From Paenibacillus barcinonensis (GTDB lineage: Bacteria > Bacillota > Bacilli > Paenibacillales > Paenibacillaceae): DNA of 64,000 nucleotides. The notes beneath the pieces were generated by a model, which was given only the letters and a program-made list of their open reading frames with translations, was not told the origin of the DNA and did no database searches. The position numbers were made by a program, and so were the translations under genes. Position 1 is the stretch's first letter. Each line of letters begins with the position of its first letter. Location: contig NZ_QJSW01000008.1 of the NCBI RefSeq assembly GCF_003217495.1, forward strand, positions 140,980 through 204,979. The letters run 5' to 3'. This document shows positions 54,452 to 64,000 of this stretch, piece after piece.

Positions 54452-55378
54452 ATGATGAGTGTCGGAACAGAACTATACCGCAAAACGTTGTTAACCGTGG
54501 CTGGCAACAAAGCTGTAGAAAGCCTGTCCCTTAAATACGGCAAGAAGCTCGCAGGCAAATTTATCGCAGGCAGCACGCTGGAAGAGGCGCTGAAGGAAAT
54601 TCGCATATTAAACAGCAAGGGCATTATGGCGACACTCGATCATCTGGGGGAGGGCATCACCCATCTGAACGAAGCGGCCCTCTATAGAGATGAGTATGTA
54701 AGGCTGGTCGAGGGCATCGCACATCGCGGAGCAGACTCGAACGTTTCACTGAAGCCGACCCAGATGGGGCTGGCACTCGACCCCGAAGCAGGTTATCAGA
54801 ATATTCGGACCGTTGCCGCCAAAGCGAAGAGTTATAATCTGTTCGTACGCATTGATATGGAAGATAGTCCGTTCACACAGGCCACACTCGATATGGTACG
54901 AAGACTTCATGCAGAAGGGCTGGATAATACGGGCACTGTGCTACAAGCTTATTTACATCGGACAGAAGAGGATACACGTGACTTGATTCGAGAAGGCATC
55001 CGGCTGCGTCTGGTTAAAGGAGCCTACAAGGAGCCTGCTGCTGTTGCATATCAAAGTACAGCCGAAGTGATGCATCAGTTCAAAACGATGATTCGGCACC
55101 ATCTTGATCAAGGTGCATATACAGCTGTTGCCACACATGATGATCACATCATCAACTGGACGAAACAGTACGCCAAGGATCGGGACATCTCTCCAGAAGC
55201 CTTCGAATTTCAGATGTTGTACGGCTTGCGAATGAGTGAACAGGAGCGTCTCGCGCAGGAAGGCTATCGCATCCGCTGTTACGTACCGTATGGAACGATG
55301 TGGTACCCGTATTACACCCGCCGTCTGGCTGAGAAACCGGCCAACCTCTGGATGGTGCTCAGAAACATGTTTCGCTAA
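54452..55378 (+). CDS. putB: Proline dehydrogenase
   Basis: FAD enzyme that oxidises L-proline to P5C, the step before RocA. 308 residues from the ATG at 54452 after AAGGAGGAAGC; an upstream frame extension covers the sigma-54 promoter and is not coding. Family features: GIMATLDHLGEGI, SLKPTQMGL, VRIDMEDSPFTQATLDM, LRLVKGAYKEP, FEFQMLYGLRM and YVPYGTMWYPYYTRRLAEKP, the last with the conserved Arg pair that binds the substrate carboxylate. Single gene with its own terminator. Confidence 0.95.
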   Translation: MMSVGTELYRKTLLTVAGNKAVESLSLKYGKKLAGKFIAGSTLEEALKEIRILNSKGIMATLDHLGEGITHLNEAALYRDEYVRLVEGIAHRGADSNVSLKPTQMGLALDPEAGYQNIRTVAAKAKSYNLFVRIDMEDSPFTQATLDMVRRLHAEGLDNTGTVLQAYLHRTEEDTRDLIREGIRLRLVKGAYKEPAAVAYQSTAEVMHQFKTMIRHHLDQGAYTAVATHDDHIINWTKQYAKDRDISPEAFEFQMLYGLRMSEQERLAQEGYRIRCYVPYGTMWYPYYTRRLAEKPANLWMVLRNMFR

Positions 55379-55461
55379 CCCTGTACCGATCCGACCTGTA
55401 CCCCATGCCCTCCCCATAGCGATACATGCTGTGTCTAACACAAACACCGATCCATACCATG

Positions 55462-55496
55462 CCATCCTTAGCCCATACGGGATAGGATGGTTTTTT
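55462..55496 (+). terminator. Terminator of putB
   Basis: CCATCCT/AGGATGG stem with inner CCC/GGG and six T. Confidence 0.9.
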
Positions 55497-55896
55497 CATC
55501 TTCGTTGATGTCTAAAAATCAAGATTCATTGAATTTTATGTTCATAAAATTAGACAATATTTAAACTTTCCGTTGTATTCCTACTCCCGATGGATGCTCC
55601 CACCTGTTCTCTGGCTATGCCTGTAGACTCGTTTTCTCCCGTTCTACATGTAAAATAAATTAACACGAATAACTATGCGAACTTCTATATAAAGTTATTT
55701 TTCTCAGTAATACCAACATTTTTGTTCATGATTTCATTTTGATAACGCATACAAAAATAACATTCATAGAACAGGGCTCCCTCCTGACCGATCCAAACAA
55801 GCGATGTCAAAAAATGTATACACAGCTCCATACAAACGATATAATAGTTATAATTTAAATTTCACTAATCTGTATGTTGTAATCGAGGTGATCCTG
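55497..55896. other. Intergenic region upstream of the sigma-54 activator
   Basis: AT-rich with no gene. A TATAAT at 55840-55845 is a likely -10, but no good -35 is visible at 17 bp. The activator frame is open back to 55804 without a ribosome site. Confidence 0.4.
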
Positions 55897-57756
55897 ATGA
55901 GACATTTACTTCCCACTCTGAAAGAGCTAACACGAACAGACATGCTGATCTACGATGATTTTTCCGTTAGCGGACTTCCTCCTTTACCTGTACATCCTGA
56001 TTCCGACACCATGGCGGACCGCCCGGTATTTGTTCGCTCTGCTGCGGGTAAGGCTTATCTCTATCCTGTATCCTTTGATCAGCCAGGCTCTCTATCCGAG
56101 GGTGGCTCAACTTCTATGTCGTCCAGTACATCTGCACCATCGTCCCGTAGTCTGCCACACCACATCATGTTACCCGTCCCTATGATCCCGCCAACTCTAG
56201 AACTTGTGCAAATCATTCCAATGTTCTCCAAGAGCCCTTATCTGATTGTCACAAATGATCGTGACGAATGGAGCGGTTATCTCTCCGCATCCGATATCAT
56301 GAAATCCATGCATCAGGCCCATCGCTTGATGGAGGCATATCTCGAAACCACACTGGAAACCGCCGGCTCTGCGCTGTCTTTGATCAATGAAGAAGCCAAT
56401 GTAGCCTACTGGACTTCCGGCGCTGAGCATATATTCTCAATTAGCAAAACTGATATTATCGGTCAGCCTGCCGCCAACTTTTTTCCGCCAGAACGACTTC
56501 AATCCCTCAAAACCTTATACACTGGCGAAACGGTCTACCGCAAGCAGCACCAGCCGAGACCTGATCTGTTCGCTCTGATTAATGCACGCCCGGTCAGACT
56601 GGATGGTCGCATCGTTGGCGCTGTAGCGGCAGAGGTTGACATTACCACTGAAATTCGTCTGCACCAGGAGCTGCTGCACATGACCTCCAAGGTTCAGCAT
56701 CTGGAAAAAGCTGTGGCACGACTTCGTCCCGAGACCGATCCCTTTGCCCGTATCAAGGGCAGCAGTCCGACGATCCGGCAATGTCAGGAGACGATCCGCA
56801 AAATAAGCACAACCCCTGCCACGGTGCTCATTCTTGGTGAAAGCGGCACCGGCAAGGAGCTGTTCGCCAAAGCGATACATGATCTGCGTGAGCCGCAGAC
56901 CGCTCCTTTTATCGCCATTAATTGCGGGGCTATTCCTGCCTCCCTGTTTGAAAGCGAGCTGTTCGGTTATGAGAAAGGTGCCTTCTCCGGTGCTGATCCC
57001 AAGGGAAAAAAGGGCAAGATTGAGCTGGCTGATGGAGGAACCCTTTTTCTGGACGAAATTGGGGAGATGCCCTCGGAGCTGCAGGTAAAGCTGCTTCGTG
57101 TGTTACAGGAGCGGAGTTATTTTCCGGTTGGCGGAACGCGGATCAAACAGGCCAACTGCCGAATTATCGCCGCGACCAATCAGGACCTGCCCGCGATGAT
57201 TGCCCGCAATCAATTCCGGGAGGACCTGTATTATCGGCTGAATGTCATCAATCTCATCATCCCGCCGCTTAGGCTGCGTAAAGAGGACATCTACGAGTTA
57301 ACACAGACCTTTCTGCAGGAATTCTCCCTGCTCTATAACCGGCACATTGAAGTGATTCCGCCGGAGGTATTCAAGCTGTTGTTCCAATACGACTGGCCTG
57401 GTAACGTGCGTGAGCTGCGCAACGTCATTGAACGCTTGACAATTCTGACGATGGATGGTGAAGTGAAGCCGGAGTATTTGCCAGAATCACTCACCCCGTC
57501 CGCGGAAATACACCATGACGAGAGCGTACTCATCAGTGTTGCAGGGAAACGGGAAAATACCACCCGGAGTGACGCTGCACCCGCTCAGCATCCTCCTGCT
57601 TCGTATCAGCAACAGGTAGATGCGTATGAGGGGCAGCTTCTGCTGCAGTATCTTGAGGCCGCCGGAGGAAACAAACGAACCCTGGCGAAGCAGCTGGGTA
57701 TCTCCAGAGCTACACTGTACAACCGAATGAAGCGGCTTGGATTAAAAAGTGTGTAG
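55897..57756 (+). CDS. Sigma-54-dependent transcriptional activator (RocR-like, PAS-AAA-Fis)
   Basis: 619 residues from the ATG at 55897, after GAGGTG. The N-terminal third is unlike known sensors, then a PAS domain (about 150-265, [20 protein letters not shown]). The AAA+ domain has Walker A GESGTGKE (about residue 313), the sigma-54-contacting loop GAFSGAD in place of the usual GAFTGA, Walker [13 protein letters not shown], the Arg finger region [11 protein letters not shown], and a Fis-type HTH at the end ([16 protein letters not shown]). It should open the sigma-54 promoters of the proline genes and perhaps aspA. Inducer unknown; ornithine or proline by analogy with RocR. Confidence 0.92.
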   Translation: MRHLLPTLKELTRTDMLIYDDFSVSGLPPLPVHPDSDTMADRPVFVRSAAGKAYLYPVSFDQPGSLSEGGSTSMSSSTSAPSSRSLPHHIMLPVPMIPPTLELVQIIPMFSKSPYLIVTNDRDEWSGYLSASDIMKSMHQAHRLMEAYLETTLETAGSALSLINEEANVAYWTSGAEHIFSISKTDIIGQPAANFFPPERLQSLKTLYTGETVYRKQHQPRPDLFALINARPVRLDGRIVGAVAAEVDITTEIRLHQELLHMTSKVQHLEKAVARLRPETDPFARIKGSSPTIRQCQETIRKISTTPATVLILGESGTGKELFAKAIHDLREPQTAPFIAINCGAIPASLFESELFGYEKGAFSGADPKGKKGKIELADGGTLFLDEIGEMPSELQVKLLRVLQERSYFPVGGTRIKQANCRIIAATNQDLPAMIARNQFREDLYYRLNVINLIIPPLRLRKEDIYELTQTFLQEFSLLYNRHIEVIPPEVFKLLFQYDWPGNVRELRNVIERLTILTMDGEVKPEYLPESLTPSAEIHHDESVLISVAGKRENTTRSDAAPAQHPPASYQQQVDAYEGQLLLQYLEAAGGNKRTLAKQLGISRATLYNRMKRLGLKSV

Positions 57757-57764
57757 AAACAACG

Positions 57765-57808
57765 AAAATCCGCAGTTACGAGCGTCTGCCGTTCTCCTGC
57801 GGATTTTT
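57765..57808. terminator. Hairpin terminator between convergent genes
   Basis: AAAATCCGCAG (57765-57775) pairs with CTGCGGATTTT (57797-57807). The A and T flanks suit both strands. Confidence 0.8.
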
Positions 57809-57867
57809 GCGTTTCATATGTTTCATGCTGCTACTGGACTTCCGCTCTGTTATGCGCACTAGTCCCT

Positions 57868-59940
57868 TTACAATATTCTCGCCAAGCGAATGAGTGCCTT
57901 TCCGAGATGACGATAGAAGGTGGCCCGACTCATAGAACAAGCCTGTGCTGCGGCAGTTGGATTGCCAGCATGAGTCCAGTACGCGGCATGGAGCAGCTTC
58001 TGATCCTGAGGGGATACGCCATGTATTCTGCCTTCCAGCAAGTCCAGAACATATAATTGCACCTGAATGCCGCCCTTCACACCCGTAAGCTTGTCAGCAT
58101 ACTTCTGTAATTCGCCCGGTGAGCGGAGCTGTCCAAGCATCTTGCGAACCTCCTGTTCAGACCACAGGTTATGACCTGATCCTGTGCTCCCGACCTTTGA
58201 TGAACTCACAGGTATTCCCGGATGCAGGAGTGACATCACCCAGGCACCGAACTGTCCGCTGCGAAGATCCAGCTCAAGCACATCTGCCCGATCCTCATAA
58301 TGATCACATGCACGCGTAGAAGTTGCCCTCATCTGAAATCCAATACTTCTCAGAAACAGCTTCAGATGCGGATTGGTTGCAACCAATATGGCTCTTGCTC
58401 CATCTCCCAGTAAAGACAAGCGATCCAGAATCATATATCCGACCAGCTCTTCACGTGTATACCCAGGTACATCATTCCTCGCCGCAGCCAGCACCGCAAA
58501 ATGTGTATCGCTCTCGTCCGGGTGCTGGCTCAGCTCCTCAGGAGCGAAGCATTCATTCATTTCGTTGGGAAAATACGTTAAAAGCAAACCGCTGGTCTCC
58601 CGGTGTACGAGCACGGTAATAAACATCGCGATGACCTCTCCTTGCTTGTCCCGCTTCAGAACAATACCGTCCGGATAACGCTGAGCCAATTCATCCAGAA
58701 AAGGTACATAGTTCACAGCCTGCCAGGGTTCAACACTGTATTCACTCCATTGCTTCAGCAGCTTGCGCAGCGAAGGCAGGTCCGCCCTGTCCATCGGCTC
58801 CAGCGGTGAGAACAACGAATCGTTGGATACATCGGCATACTTGCGGAACTGAAGCATCGACTCCTGACAGAGCATCAGCATCTTTCTTGCAATCTGACGC
58901 CGCCCATGGGGACCAGCCTGTTCATGGAGCGGCTTCAGCAGCTCAGCAATGCGAATACGCAGAGCTTGCATGCGATGCGGCTCACGCTGCCGAAAATCAC
59001 GCATCAGATGTACTCTCGCCATATCGTGGAGAGCAAGACCATCCGGCACCGAACGAATGAAGGACATTCGTCTCAGCATATGATATTCCTCCTGCTGCAC
59101 GGTCATATCCAATACGGCAGATAACAGCTCCTGATTTGCTGCCTCCAGCAAGGTTAACACCTCCACCATTGGATGCAAACGGGGGGTGGTAAGCTCCAGC
59201 AGGAGCCGGGCACTGATCATATGTGACAGTTCGGCCCACTCGCTATAAGGCAGATTCCTGCCGTGATCCGCAGCCTCGACCGCAAGTGCCAGTCCCAGCG
59301 GATGTCCATCGGTCATTCTAGTGATCGTTCCCGCCATATTTGGCTTCAGTCGTCCGGCAATGGAGATATACTCTGTAATCTCCTCCGCAGTAAAATGCTG
59401 AAGTGGCATATGCACCAGCCGCTCAGACAGCCGCGGGTGTGTCCGCCAAGCTGCGGCCAGTTCCGGACGGGATGCTAGTAGGATAAGTATCCCGCTTAGA
59501 TGAAGTTTGGCAATGAACACCTCCATAAACCAGCTTTCGAGCAGCGCAAGCTCCTCGTAATTATCAACAGCGATCACCAGTCGCTTCTTCTTGGACGTTT
59601 CTTTTACAAGAGACAGCGGATGCACGGCCTCTCTTCCCATCAGCTCCAGCTCCAGTCCCAACGTGGACAAAAAATAATCCATAAACACCGAGGGTGTTGT
59701 GCCGCAGGAGCGACCATCCATCCAGATTGCTGTAGCTCCCCGATCCCTCGATATCGTCAGCATTTCCGATAAAAGGGAGGATTTTCCGATTCCACCCATT
59801 CCGGTAACCGAAAATATAGTCATGGGTGCTTGAGCATGCTCAAACCACTGCTCCAGCATCATCAGCTCTCTGGTTCGAGCGACGAAACGTTTGCCGTCCC
59901 TGACATATGTTTCTTTTTGAGCCTCACTACCATTTCCCAT
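57868..59940 (-). CDS. STAND-type ATPase with GNAT-like region and C-terminal HTH
   Basis: 690 residues. N-terminal P-loop ATPase of the STAND/NB-ARC-like class: RDGKRFVARTRELMMLEQWF, Walker A VTGMGGIGKSSLL (about residue 46) and Walker B-like RLVIAVDNYEEL. A long helical region follows. Residues of about 410-570 (GEVIAMFITVLVHRET, GYMILDRLSLLGDGARAILV, HLKLFLRSIGFQMRA) resemble a GNAT acetyltransferase fold. The end, NPTAAAQACSMSRATFYRHL, is a helix-turn-helix. GGAGGG lies six bases before the ATG. Probably a signal-sensing transcriptional regulator; target unknown. Confidence 0.7.
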   Translation of the reverse strand: MGNGSEAQKETYVRDGKRFVARTRELMMLEQWFEHAQAPMTIFSVTGMGGIGKSSLLSEMLTISRDRGATAIWMDGRSCGTTPSVFMDYFLSTLGLELELMGREAVHPLSLVKETSKKKRLVIAVDNYEELALLESWFMEVFIAKLHLSGILILLASRPELAAAWRTHPRLSERLVHMPLQHFTAEEITEYISIAGRLKPNMAGTITRMTDGHPLGLALAVEAADHGRNLPYSEWAELSHMISARLLLELTTPRLHPMVEVLTLLEAANQELLSAVLDMTVQQEEYHMLRRMSFIRSVPDGLALHDMARVHLMRDFRQREPHRMQALRIRIAELLKPLHEQAGPHGRRQIARKMLMLCQESMLQFRKYADVSNDSLFSPLEPMDRADLPSLRKLLKQWSEYSVEPWQAVNYVPFLDELAQRYPDGIVLKRDKQGEVIAMFITVLVHRETSGLLLTYFPNEMNECFAPEELSQHPDESDTHFAVLAAARNDVPGYTREELVGYMILDRLSLLGDGARAILVATNPHLKLFLRSIGFQMRATSTRACDHYEDRADVLELDLRSGQFGAWVMSLLHPGIPVSSSKVGSTGSGHNLWSEQEVRKMLGQLRSPGELQKYADKLTGVKGGIQVQLYVLDLLEGRIHGVSPQDQKLLHAAYWTHAGNPTAAAQACSMSRATFYRHLGKALIRLARIL

Positions 59941-60272
59941 ATATGCCCTCCGTACTAGATTCTGGCACTCGAAGTGTCGTTGTTTTCTTATAAACTTGAG
60001 ACTAGATTGAGACGCGCATAAGCATATGAAATGTTAGAATCTTGATAAAAGCCAATTTATAGAAAAAAGATACATAAGCGGTCAAATCAGGTTTATGACA
60101 TAACATACGTTAGCAGCCTGACTGCTTCTTAACATATAGAATATAGAACACACCGCCGATGACCCTGAGCAAACCTGTACCCAACGTTTACCGATTTGGT
60201 TTCATGCTTCTCTCTCGTGCTTCCCTTTCGTACGCTACCTCTCAGCCGATAATTCAGGAAAGGCGGATTTGT
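59941..60272. other. Intergenic region upstream of the STAND gene
   Basis: AT-rich near the STAND start and less so further right. I see no gene, hairpin or clear promoter pair. Confidence 0.35.
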
Positions 60273-60503
60273 GTGAAAAAACATCTCGATATCTGTTACT
60301 TGAGCGGACAACTTAACATTGATCCCAAACGCCTTGAGGCGTGGCTCAATCATCACGCATCCAACACCCCGGACCAAGAGCTGGAACCCCAGCAGCGCTC
60401 CGGGCGTATGACGTCTCCGTATCGTCTCACAGCACCCGCTTCGTTATCTCTGGCTCCTTCTACGAACCAATCCATTCGTTACCGTGGACGCTTCTCGAAT
60501 TAA
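60273..60503 (+). CDS. Doubtful small protein
   Basis: 76 residues from a GTG at 60273 with AGGAAAGG upstream. The first half looks protein-like (VKKHLDICYLSGQLNIDPKR, LEAWLNHHASN); the Ser/Pro/Arg-rich second half does not. The end overlaps the adeR end by four bases on the other strand. It could be a remnant gene or chance. Confidence 0.22.
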   Translation: MKKHLDICYLSGQLNIDPKRLEAWLNHHASNTPDQELEPQQRSGRMTSPYRLTAPASLSLAPSTNQSIRYRGRFSN

Positions 60504-62191
60504 GAGGACTGGCCTTCTCCGCCCTCGATCATGGCGTTAGCAAGCAAGGCCATCTCCAGGCACAAGCGTTTGTCCTGCTGCATGTAGTCCGGCCCCAACA
60601 GTTCTTCCAGCTTTTCCAGACGATTGTACAAGGTTTGCCGATGAACGAAGAGCTGGGCAGCAGCATCTCGTTTGCTTCCAAAATTAGAGAGATAGGCATG
60701 GAGGGTCTCGACCAATCTCAACTGATGATTCCGATCATGCTCCATAAGCACTCCCAGATGGTCCATTGCAAAGGTTTGCAATAAAGACGTCGGCATCGCT
60801 TTTAACATTTGATATATACCCATACGATCATAGAAATGAACATGTTTCATCGGTTTGACCGACCTTGCCACCTCAATAACCTGATAAGCCTCCTGAAGGC
60901 TGTCCTTCAGACGGGTTAATTGATTACGTAGCTTGCCAAAGCCGGCATGAATTTCGACTTGCTTCAGATTGGTCCCGGCAAAGCGCTTGATATGCTGCGT
61001 AATGCCTTCCAGCATCTGCATCAGCTGCTGACGCGAGGAGGTCCGTGACTCCTCCTTGGCGCAGCAGAGATAGATCTGGTTATTTTTCAGCATGAGCAGG
61101 CTGGTCAGATGGTTTTTCTTCAGCAGCGAACGCAGCAGAACCAGAACATCCTGATGATTCGCTTCCATTCGCTCCCGCCCTGTTCCCTTCATCCGATGCT
61201 CGATCTCCAGCACCCCTCCTGCAAACCAGTATTGTCCCTTCACCAGCAAGCGAAGCCCCATTCGTGTTCGCGCCTGCTCCTCCTGCTGAATGTGACCGTT
61301 CATGAGATCCTGTATCAGTTCATTCTGGCTGCGAACCATCTTCTCTTCAAGGAATTGGGAACGAAGGGTTAGTGCTGCCGCAGCCTTGGCTGTATAATCC
61401 AGCAGCAGCTTCAAGTATTCCACCGCTGTCGCAGGGTGCACCACCATGCCGATCGCTGAGAATACCTGACCAAAACAGACTACCGGATAACAAAGCAGCG
61501 CATGCTCCTCATCCATGTGGAACCAAAGCTCGGTAGCCGAATCGTTCAGATTAAGCTGCTCCACCTCCTGGCTGTACCAGCTGTAGATGGCCTGCTCCAT
61601 CTCCGGGGCAAGTCCGGGCACAAAGCTGCCCGCCTCCATGGACGAAATGTACACAATTGGCTTGGACGCGTACAGATGCAGCAGCTCCAGCACCGCCGAC
61701 ATATCTGTGCTTTGCAGTGTCCGTTGCTGCAGTTCACGGGAATAGGTCTCGAGGCTCTTCAACAGCTGGTGCTGGTGGTTAATAAGTAAAGAGTGAATAT
61801 CTTGTGTGATCTCCACAAACCTTACCGGCTGCTCAAATACGATCAGCGGAAACTGATATTCGTTGGCAAGCTCGATTAAGGCTTCAGGAATACCATCAAT
61901 GCTCGTTCCAAATTCCACACATAATCCTGCCGCTTCACGATGAATCAGCTGCATCAAATAGGCTTCGCGTCCATCCTCCGACTGAAGCCATAACCCTGTG
62001 GATAAAATAAGATCATGGGGACTTACAAAAGGAGATACATTGGTAATCTCCAGAACATGAACCCAACCCACCTGCCGATGCAGCCCTTCTTGTCCTGCTG
62101 CAAGCCGCGCTCTTCCGAACACCGGACGTTCCAGAATATCTCTGACGGTAAATACACGATCATTTCGCAAAGTAATCCCTCTTAGTGTCAT
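60500..62191 (-). CDS. adeR: PucR-family regulator of alanine dehydrogenase (AdeR-like)
   Basis: 563 residues. The N-terminal PucR domain (about 12-135: VFTVRDILERPVFGRARLAA, WVHVLEITNVSPFVSPHDLI, LSTGLWLQ) is followed by a middle GGDEF-like CdaR domain and the C-terminal PucR helix-turn-helix (FGSKRDAAAQLFVHRQTLYN, RLEKLEELLG). In B. subtilis AdeR is the activator of ald, and here the gene is divergent from ald. The ATG at 62191 has only a weak site; a TTG seven codons in, after AGAGGG, is an alternative start. Confidence 0.88.
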   Translation of the reverse strand: MTLRGITLRNDRVFTVRDILERPVFGRARLAAGQEGLHRQVGWVHVLEITNVSPFVSPHDLILSTGLWLQSEDGREAYLMQLIHREAAGLCVEFGTSIDGIPEALIELANEYQFPLIVFEQPVRFVEITQDIHSLLINHQHQLLKSLETYSRELQQRTLQSTDMSAVLELLHLYASKPIVYISSMEAGSFVPGLAPEMEQAIYSWYSQEVEQLNLNDSATELWFHMDEEHALLCYPVVCFGQVFSAIGMVVHPATAVEYLKLLLDYTAKAAAALTLRSQFLEEKMVRSQNELIQDLMNGHIQQEEQARTRMGLRLLVKGQYWFAGGVLEIEHRMKGTGRERMEANHQDVLVLLRSLLKKNHLTSLLMLKNNQIYLCCAKEESRTSSRQQLMQMLEGITQHIKRFAGTNLKQVEIHAGFGKLRNQLTRLKDSLQEAYQVIEVARSVKPMKHVHFYDRMGIYQMLKAMPTSLLQTFAMDHLGVLMEHDRNHQLRLVETLHAYLSNFGSKRDAAAQLFVHRQTLYNRLEKLEELLGPDYMQQDKRLCLEMALLANAMIEGGEGQSS

Positions 62192-62358
62192 TTTTTCTTA
62201 CATTATAATCCATAGACAGATGTCCTGAACAGATTTTTTCGACAATATGTTGAGTTATCATTTCAAAAGTTAGACATTATGTAAGGTGCAAAACGAGACA
62301 TGGAGTCATAAACTTGTAGTATAAGCTAACAACCATTAAATGGACGAGGTGCATGGCG

Positions 62359-63492
62359 ATGAGAATCGGTTTACCCAAAGAAATTAAAAACAATGAAAAT
62401 CGTGTAGCGATGACGCCTGCCGGGGCGGCTGATTTCGTACGAGCCGGGCATCAGGTCCTTGTAGAGCAAGGTGCCGGACTAGGCAGTGGATTTATGGATC
62501 AGGAATATGAAAAGGCTGGTGCGTTGATCATAGCGCAGGCCGCCCGCGTCTGGCATGATGCCGATATGATTCTCAAGGTTAAGGAGCCTCTTGCCAGTGA
62601 ATATGGCTATTTCCGGCCAGGGCTGATGCTGTTCACCTATCTTCACCTGGCCGCAGAGCCCGCGCTTGCTCAGGCTCTCGTCGATAACCGCGTTACCGCT
62701 ATTGCCTATGAAACGCTTGAAGTCGGCGGCTCTCTCCCGCTGCTTACGCCAATGAGCGAAGTAGCAGGGCGTATGGCTGCACAGATCGGTGCGCAGCTTC
62801 TGGAGAAAACAGAAGGGGGCAAAGGCATTCTGTTATCCGGTGTGCCTGGCGTCAGCCGTGGCAGGGTGGTTATTATTGGCGGCGGGACGGTAGGTACCAA
62901 TGCTGCCAAAATCGCGATTGGCCTTGGGGCGGATGTGACGATTCTGGATCTGAATCTGCATCGGCTGCGCCAGCTGGACGATATTTTTGGCAACCAGATC
63001 CAGACGCTGGTATCCAGCCCTTCCAATATTGCGTCCGCTGTCGCCGGAGCGGACCTGCTGATCTGTGCGGTGCTGATTCCGGGTGCAAAAGCACCGAAGC
63101 TTGTCAGCGAGCAAGTGGTGATGACGATGGCACCAGGGTCGGTCATCGTGGATGTGGCGATTGATCAGGGCGGGATCGTCGAGACCATTGATCATATCAC
63201 CACCCACGATGAACCCACCTATGTGAAGCATGGTGTCGTGCATTACGCGGTGGCGAACATGCCTGGCGCCGTACCGCGCACGTCTACGGTGGCGCTGACC
63301 AACGCCACGCTGCCTTATGCGCTGCAGCTGGCGAACCACGGTGCAGCCACCGCGATCCGCGGCAGTTCGTCCATTCGCAGCGCAGTGAATGCGCTGAATG
63401 GACATATCACGTATGAGGCGGTTGCCCGTGATCTCGGGCACGCTTATGTTCCTGCGGGACAGGCGCTGGAGAATGCCGCCGCCGTCCAGTAG
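62359..63492 (+). CDS. ald: Alanine dehydrogenase
   Basis: NAD-dependent conversion of L-alanine to pyruvate and ammonia. 377 residues from the ATG at 62359 ([20 protein letters not shown]), nine bases after GAGG; an ATG two codons earlier is too close to the ribosome site. Substrate-binding Arg15 is in ENRVAM and Lys in [10 protein letters not shown], the catalytic His in [10 protein letters not shown], and the NAD fold in [13 protein letters not shown] (about residue 174). The late [20 protein letters not shown] is diagnostic. Divergent from adeR, its presumed activator. Confidence 0.97.
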   Translation: MRIGLPKEIKNNENRVAMTPAGAADFVRAGHQVLVEQGAGLGSGFMDQEYEKAGALIIAQAARVWHDADMILKVKEPLASEYGYFRPGLMLFTYLHLAAEPALAQALVDNRVTAIAYETLEVGGSLPLLTPMSEVAGRMAAQIGAQLLEKTEGGKGILLSGVPGVSRGRVVIIGGGTVGTNAAKIAIGLGADVTILDLNLHRLRQLDDIFGNQIQTLVSSPSNIASAVAGADLLICAVLIPGAKAPKLVSEQVVMTMAPGSVIVDVAIDQGGIVETIDHITTHDEPTYVKHGVVHYAVANMPGAVPRTSTVALTNATLPYALQLANHGAATAIRGSSSIRSAVNALNGHITYEAVARDLGHAYVPAGQALENAAAVQ

Positions 63493-63504
63493 GCTCTTGT
63501 GGCC

Positions 63505-63540
63505 GTTCCACCTGGATACAACGTGTCCAGCCTGTGGAAC
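63505..63540 (+). repeat. Stem-loop just after ald
   Basis: GTTCCAC and CTGGATAC (63505-63519) pair with GTGTCCAG and GTGGAAC (63523-63540), with a three-base bulge. It precedes the terminator, so it may stabilise the ald mRNA. Confidence 0.6.
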
Positions 63541-63545
63541 GCATA

Positions 63546-63595
63546 GAAGCGCAGCGCCTGAAGGAGAGCTCTCCGGGCGCTGCGCTTCTTTTTTT
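63546..63595 (+). terminator. Terminator of ald
   Basis: GAAGCGCAGCGCC pairs with GGGCGCTGCGCTTC around a central loop, followed by seven T. Confidence 0.92.
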
Positions 63596-63656
63596 GCATA
63601 AAAGAAAGGAAAAAAAAGGGATCAGGATGTAGCTCACGATGAGCTCACCTATTAGA

Positions 63657-64000
63657 CTAGACGATCCGTTCACTGCATACCTCTCGAAAATTGCAATCCC
63701 GGCAGACTCGGTGCGAGGGCATCGGGGTGAAATAGGACATGTCCTTCGGACGGTTGTAATATTCATCGGCCACACAGGAGCGCATCTCCTCAATGTAACG
63801 CCCCACGTTCTCGTCCACCTTGCGAATATCCTCCTCCGTGGCGATAAACTCCTTATGTTTGCCAGTCAACAGGTACTCCACCCGAATCTCGATCTGCTCC
63901 AGTGGAACCCGGTAATGCTCTCTCACATAGGCAGCGTACAGCATTAACTGGTCGGAGAAATCATCCTCCTTGCCCGTCTTCCAATCCACAATGACAATAT
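63657..64000 (-). CDS. PD-(D/E)XK (RecB-type) nuclease domain protein, 5' part missing
   Basis: The gene runs off the right edge of the window; the frame is open to the last base. The visible C-terminal 113 residues begin with IVIVDWKTGKEDDFSDQLML, containing the D...DxK nuclease motif of RecB-family exonucleases and the following Gln-Tyr motif (QLMLYAAYV). They end with a Cys cluster CRDCNFREVC like the iron-sulphur clamp of AddB/Cas4-type nucleases. The start shown as a GTG at 63989 is internal, not a real start. Confidence 0.8.
   Translation of the reverse strand, partial: IVIVDWKTGKEDDFSDQLMLYAAYVREHYRVPLEQIEIRVEYLLTGKHKEFIATEEDIRKVDENVGRYIEEMRSCVADEYYNRPKDMSYFTPMPSHRVCRDCNFREVCSERIV

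Noticed and set aside
62192-62358. Sigma-54 promoter for ald
   Set aside because: I looked for GG...GC boxes at the right spacing and found none; ald is presumably read by sigma-A with AdeR.
63407-63793. 128-codon minus-strand frame
   Set aside because: Covers the ald terminator and overlaps both ald and the nuclease gene in other frames; Arg/Pro/Cys-rich shadow translation.

Overview
The window is 64 kb of a low-to-mid GC Firmicute chromosome, most likely Paenibacillus. The evidence is the set of genes: S-layer-homology proteins, secreted GH48/GH9 cellulases with Fn3-Fn3-CBM3 tails, Bacillus-type Abn/AraNPQ arabinan genes, a YqkE homologue, AdeR/Ald, and strong AGGAGG ribosome-binding sites. 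There are no rRNA or tRNA genes, CRISPR arrays, phage or transposase genes.

Layout. 0-7.5 kb: a minus-strand arabinan operon (sugar-binding lipoprotein, two permeases, GH43 lipoprotein), a secreted endo-arabinanase, and a divergent ArsR-like regulator with a long C-terminal domain. 8-19 kb: SLH/PrcB-like protein, heterodimeric BmrCD-like ABC exporter with a possible attenuator leader, Lrp regulator, metallo-hydrolase, and a 1195-residue repeat/SLH protein. 19.6-22.2 kb: GH51 arabinofuranosidase with a second, paralogous ArsR-like regulator. The two arabinan loci therefore share a regulator family, which is the basis for a proposed arabinan regulon. 22.4-32 kb: NlpC/P60 hydrolase, GH48 and GH9 cellulases, a chemoreceptor. 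32.5-35.7 kb: LCP cell-wall ligase, acyltransferase, secreted repeat protein.

36-37.2 kb holds the most unusual locus: a 325-residue protein with two aspartate-rich motifs of isoprenyl-diphosphate enzymes, followed 25 bp later by an 80-residue peptide that looks like an NHLP (nitrile-hydratase-type leader) RiPP precursor. A 7TMR-type histidine kinase is convergent to it. 39-49.5 kb is mixed: very small proteins, MFS exporter, cyclophilin lipoprotein, YqkE, YwaF-like protein, ring-cleaving dioxygenase with a palindromic operator candidate, secreted proteins, and a second chemoreceptor.

49.7-63.5 kb is an amino-acid catabolism island: aspartase, RpoN (sigma-54), P5C dehydrogenase, proline dehydrogenase, a sigma-54 activator, a STAND-type regulator, AdeR and alanine dehydrogenase. 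Near-consensus -24/-12 promoters sit in front of aspA and of both divergent proline genes. rpoN lies 63 bp downstream of rocA with no visible terminator, so sigma-54 may be made in part from a sigma-54 promoter. The window ends inside a RecB-type nuclease gene.

Three families of short dispersed non-coding repeats are visible: a 51-nt element (2 copies), a 64-74-bp element with 13-bp terminal inverted repeats (3 copies), and a 200-bp inverted-repeat element. All identifications are from reading the sequence; no database search was possible.
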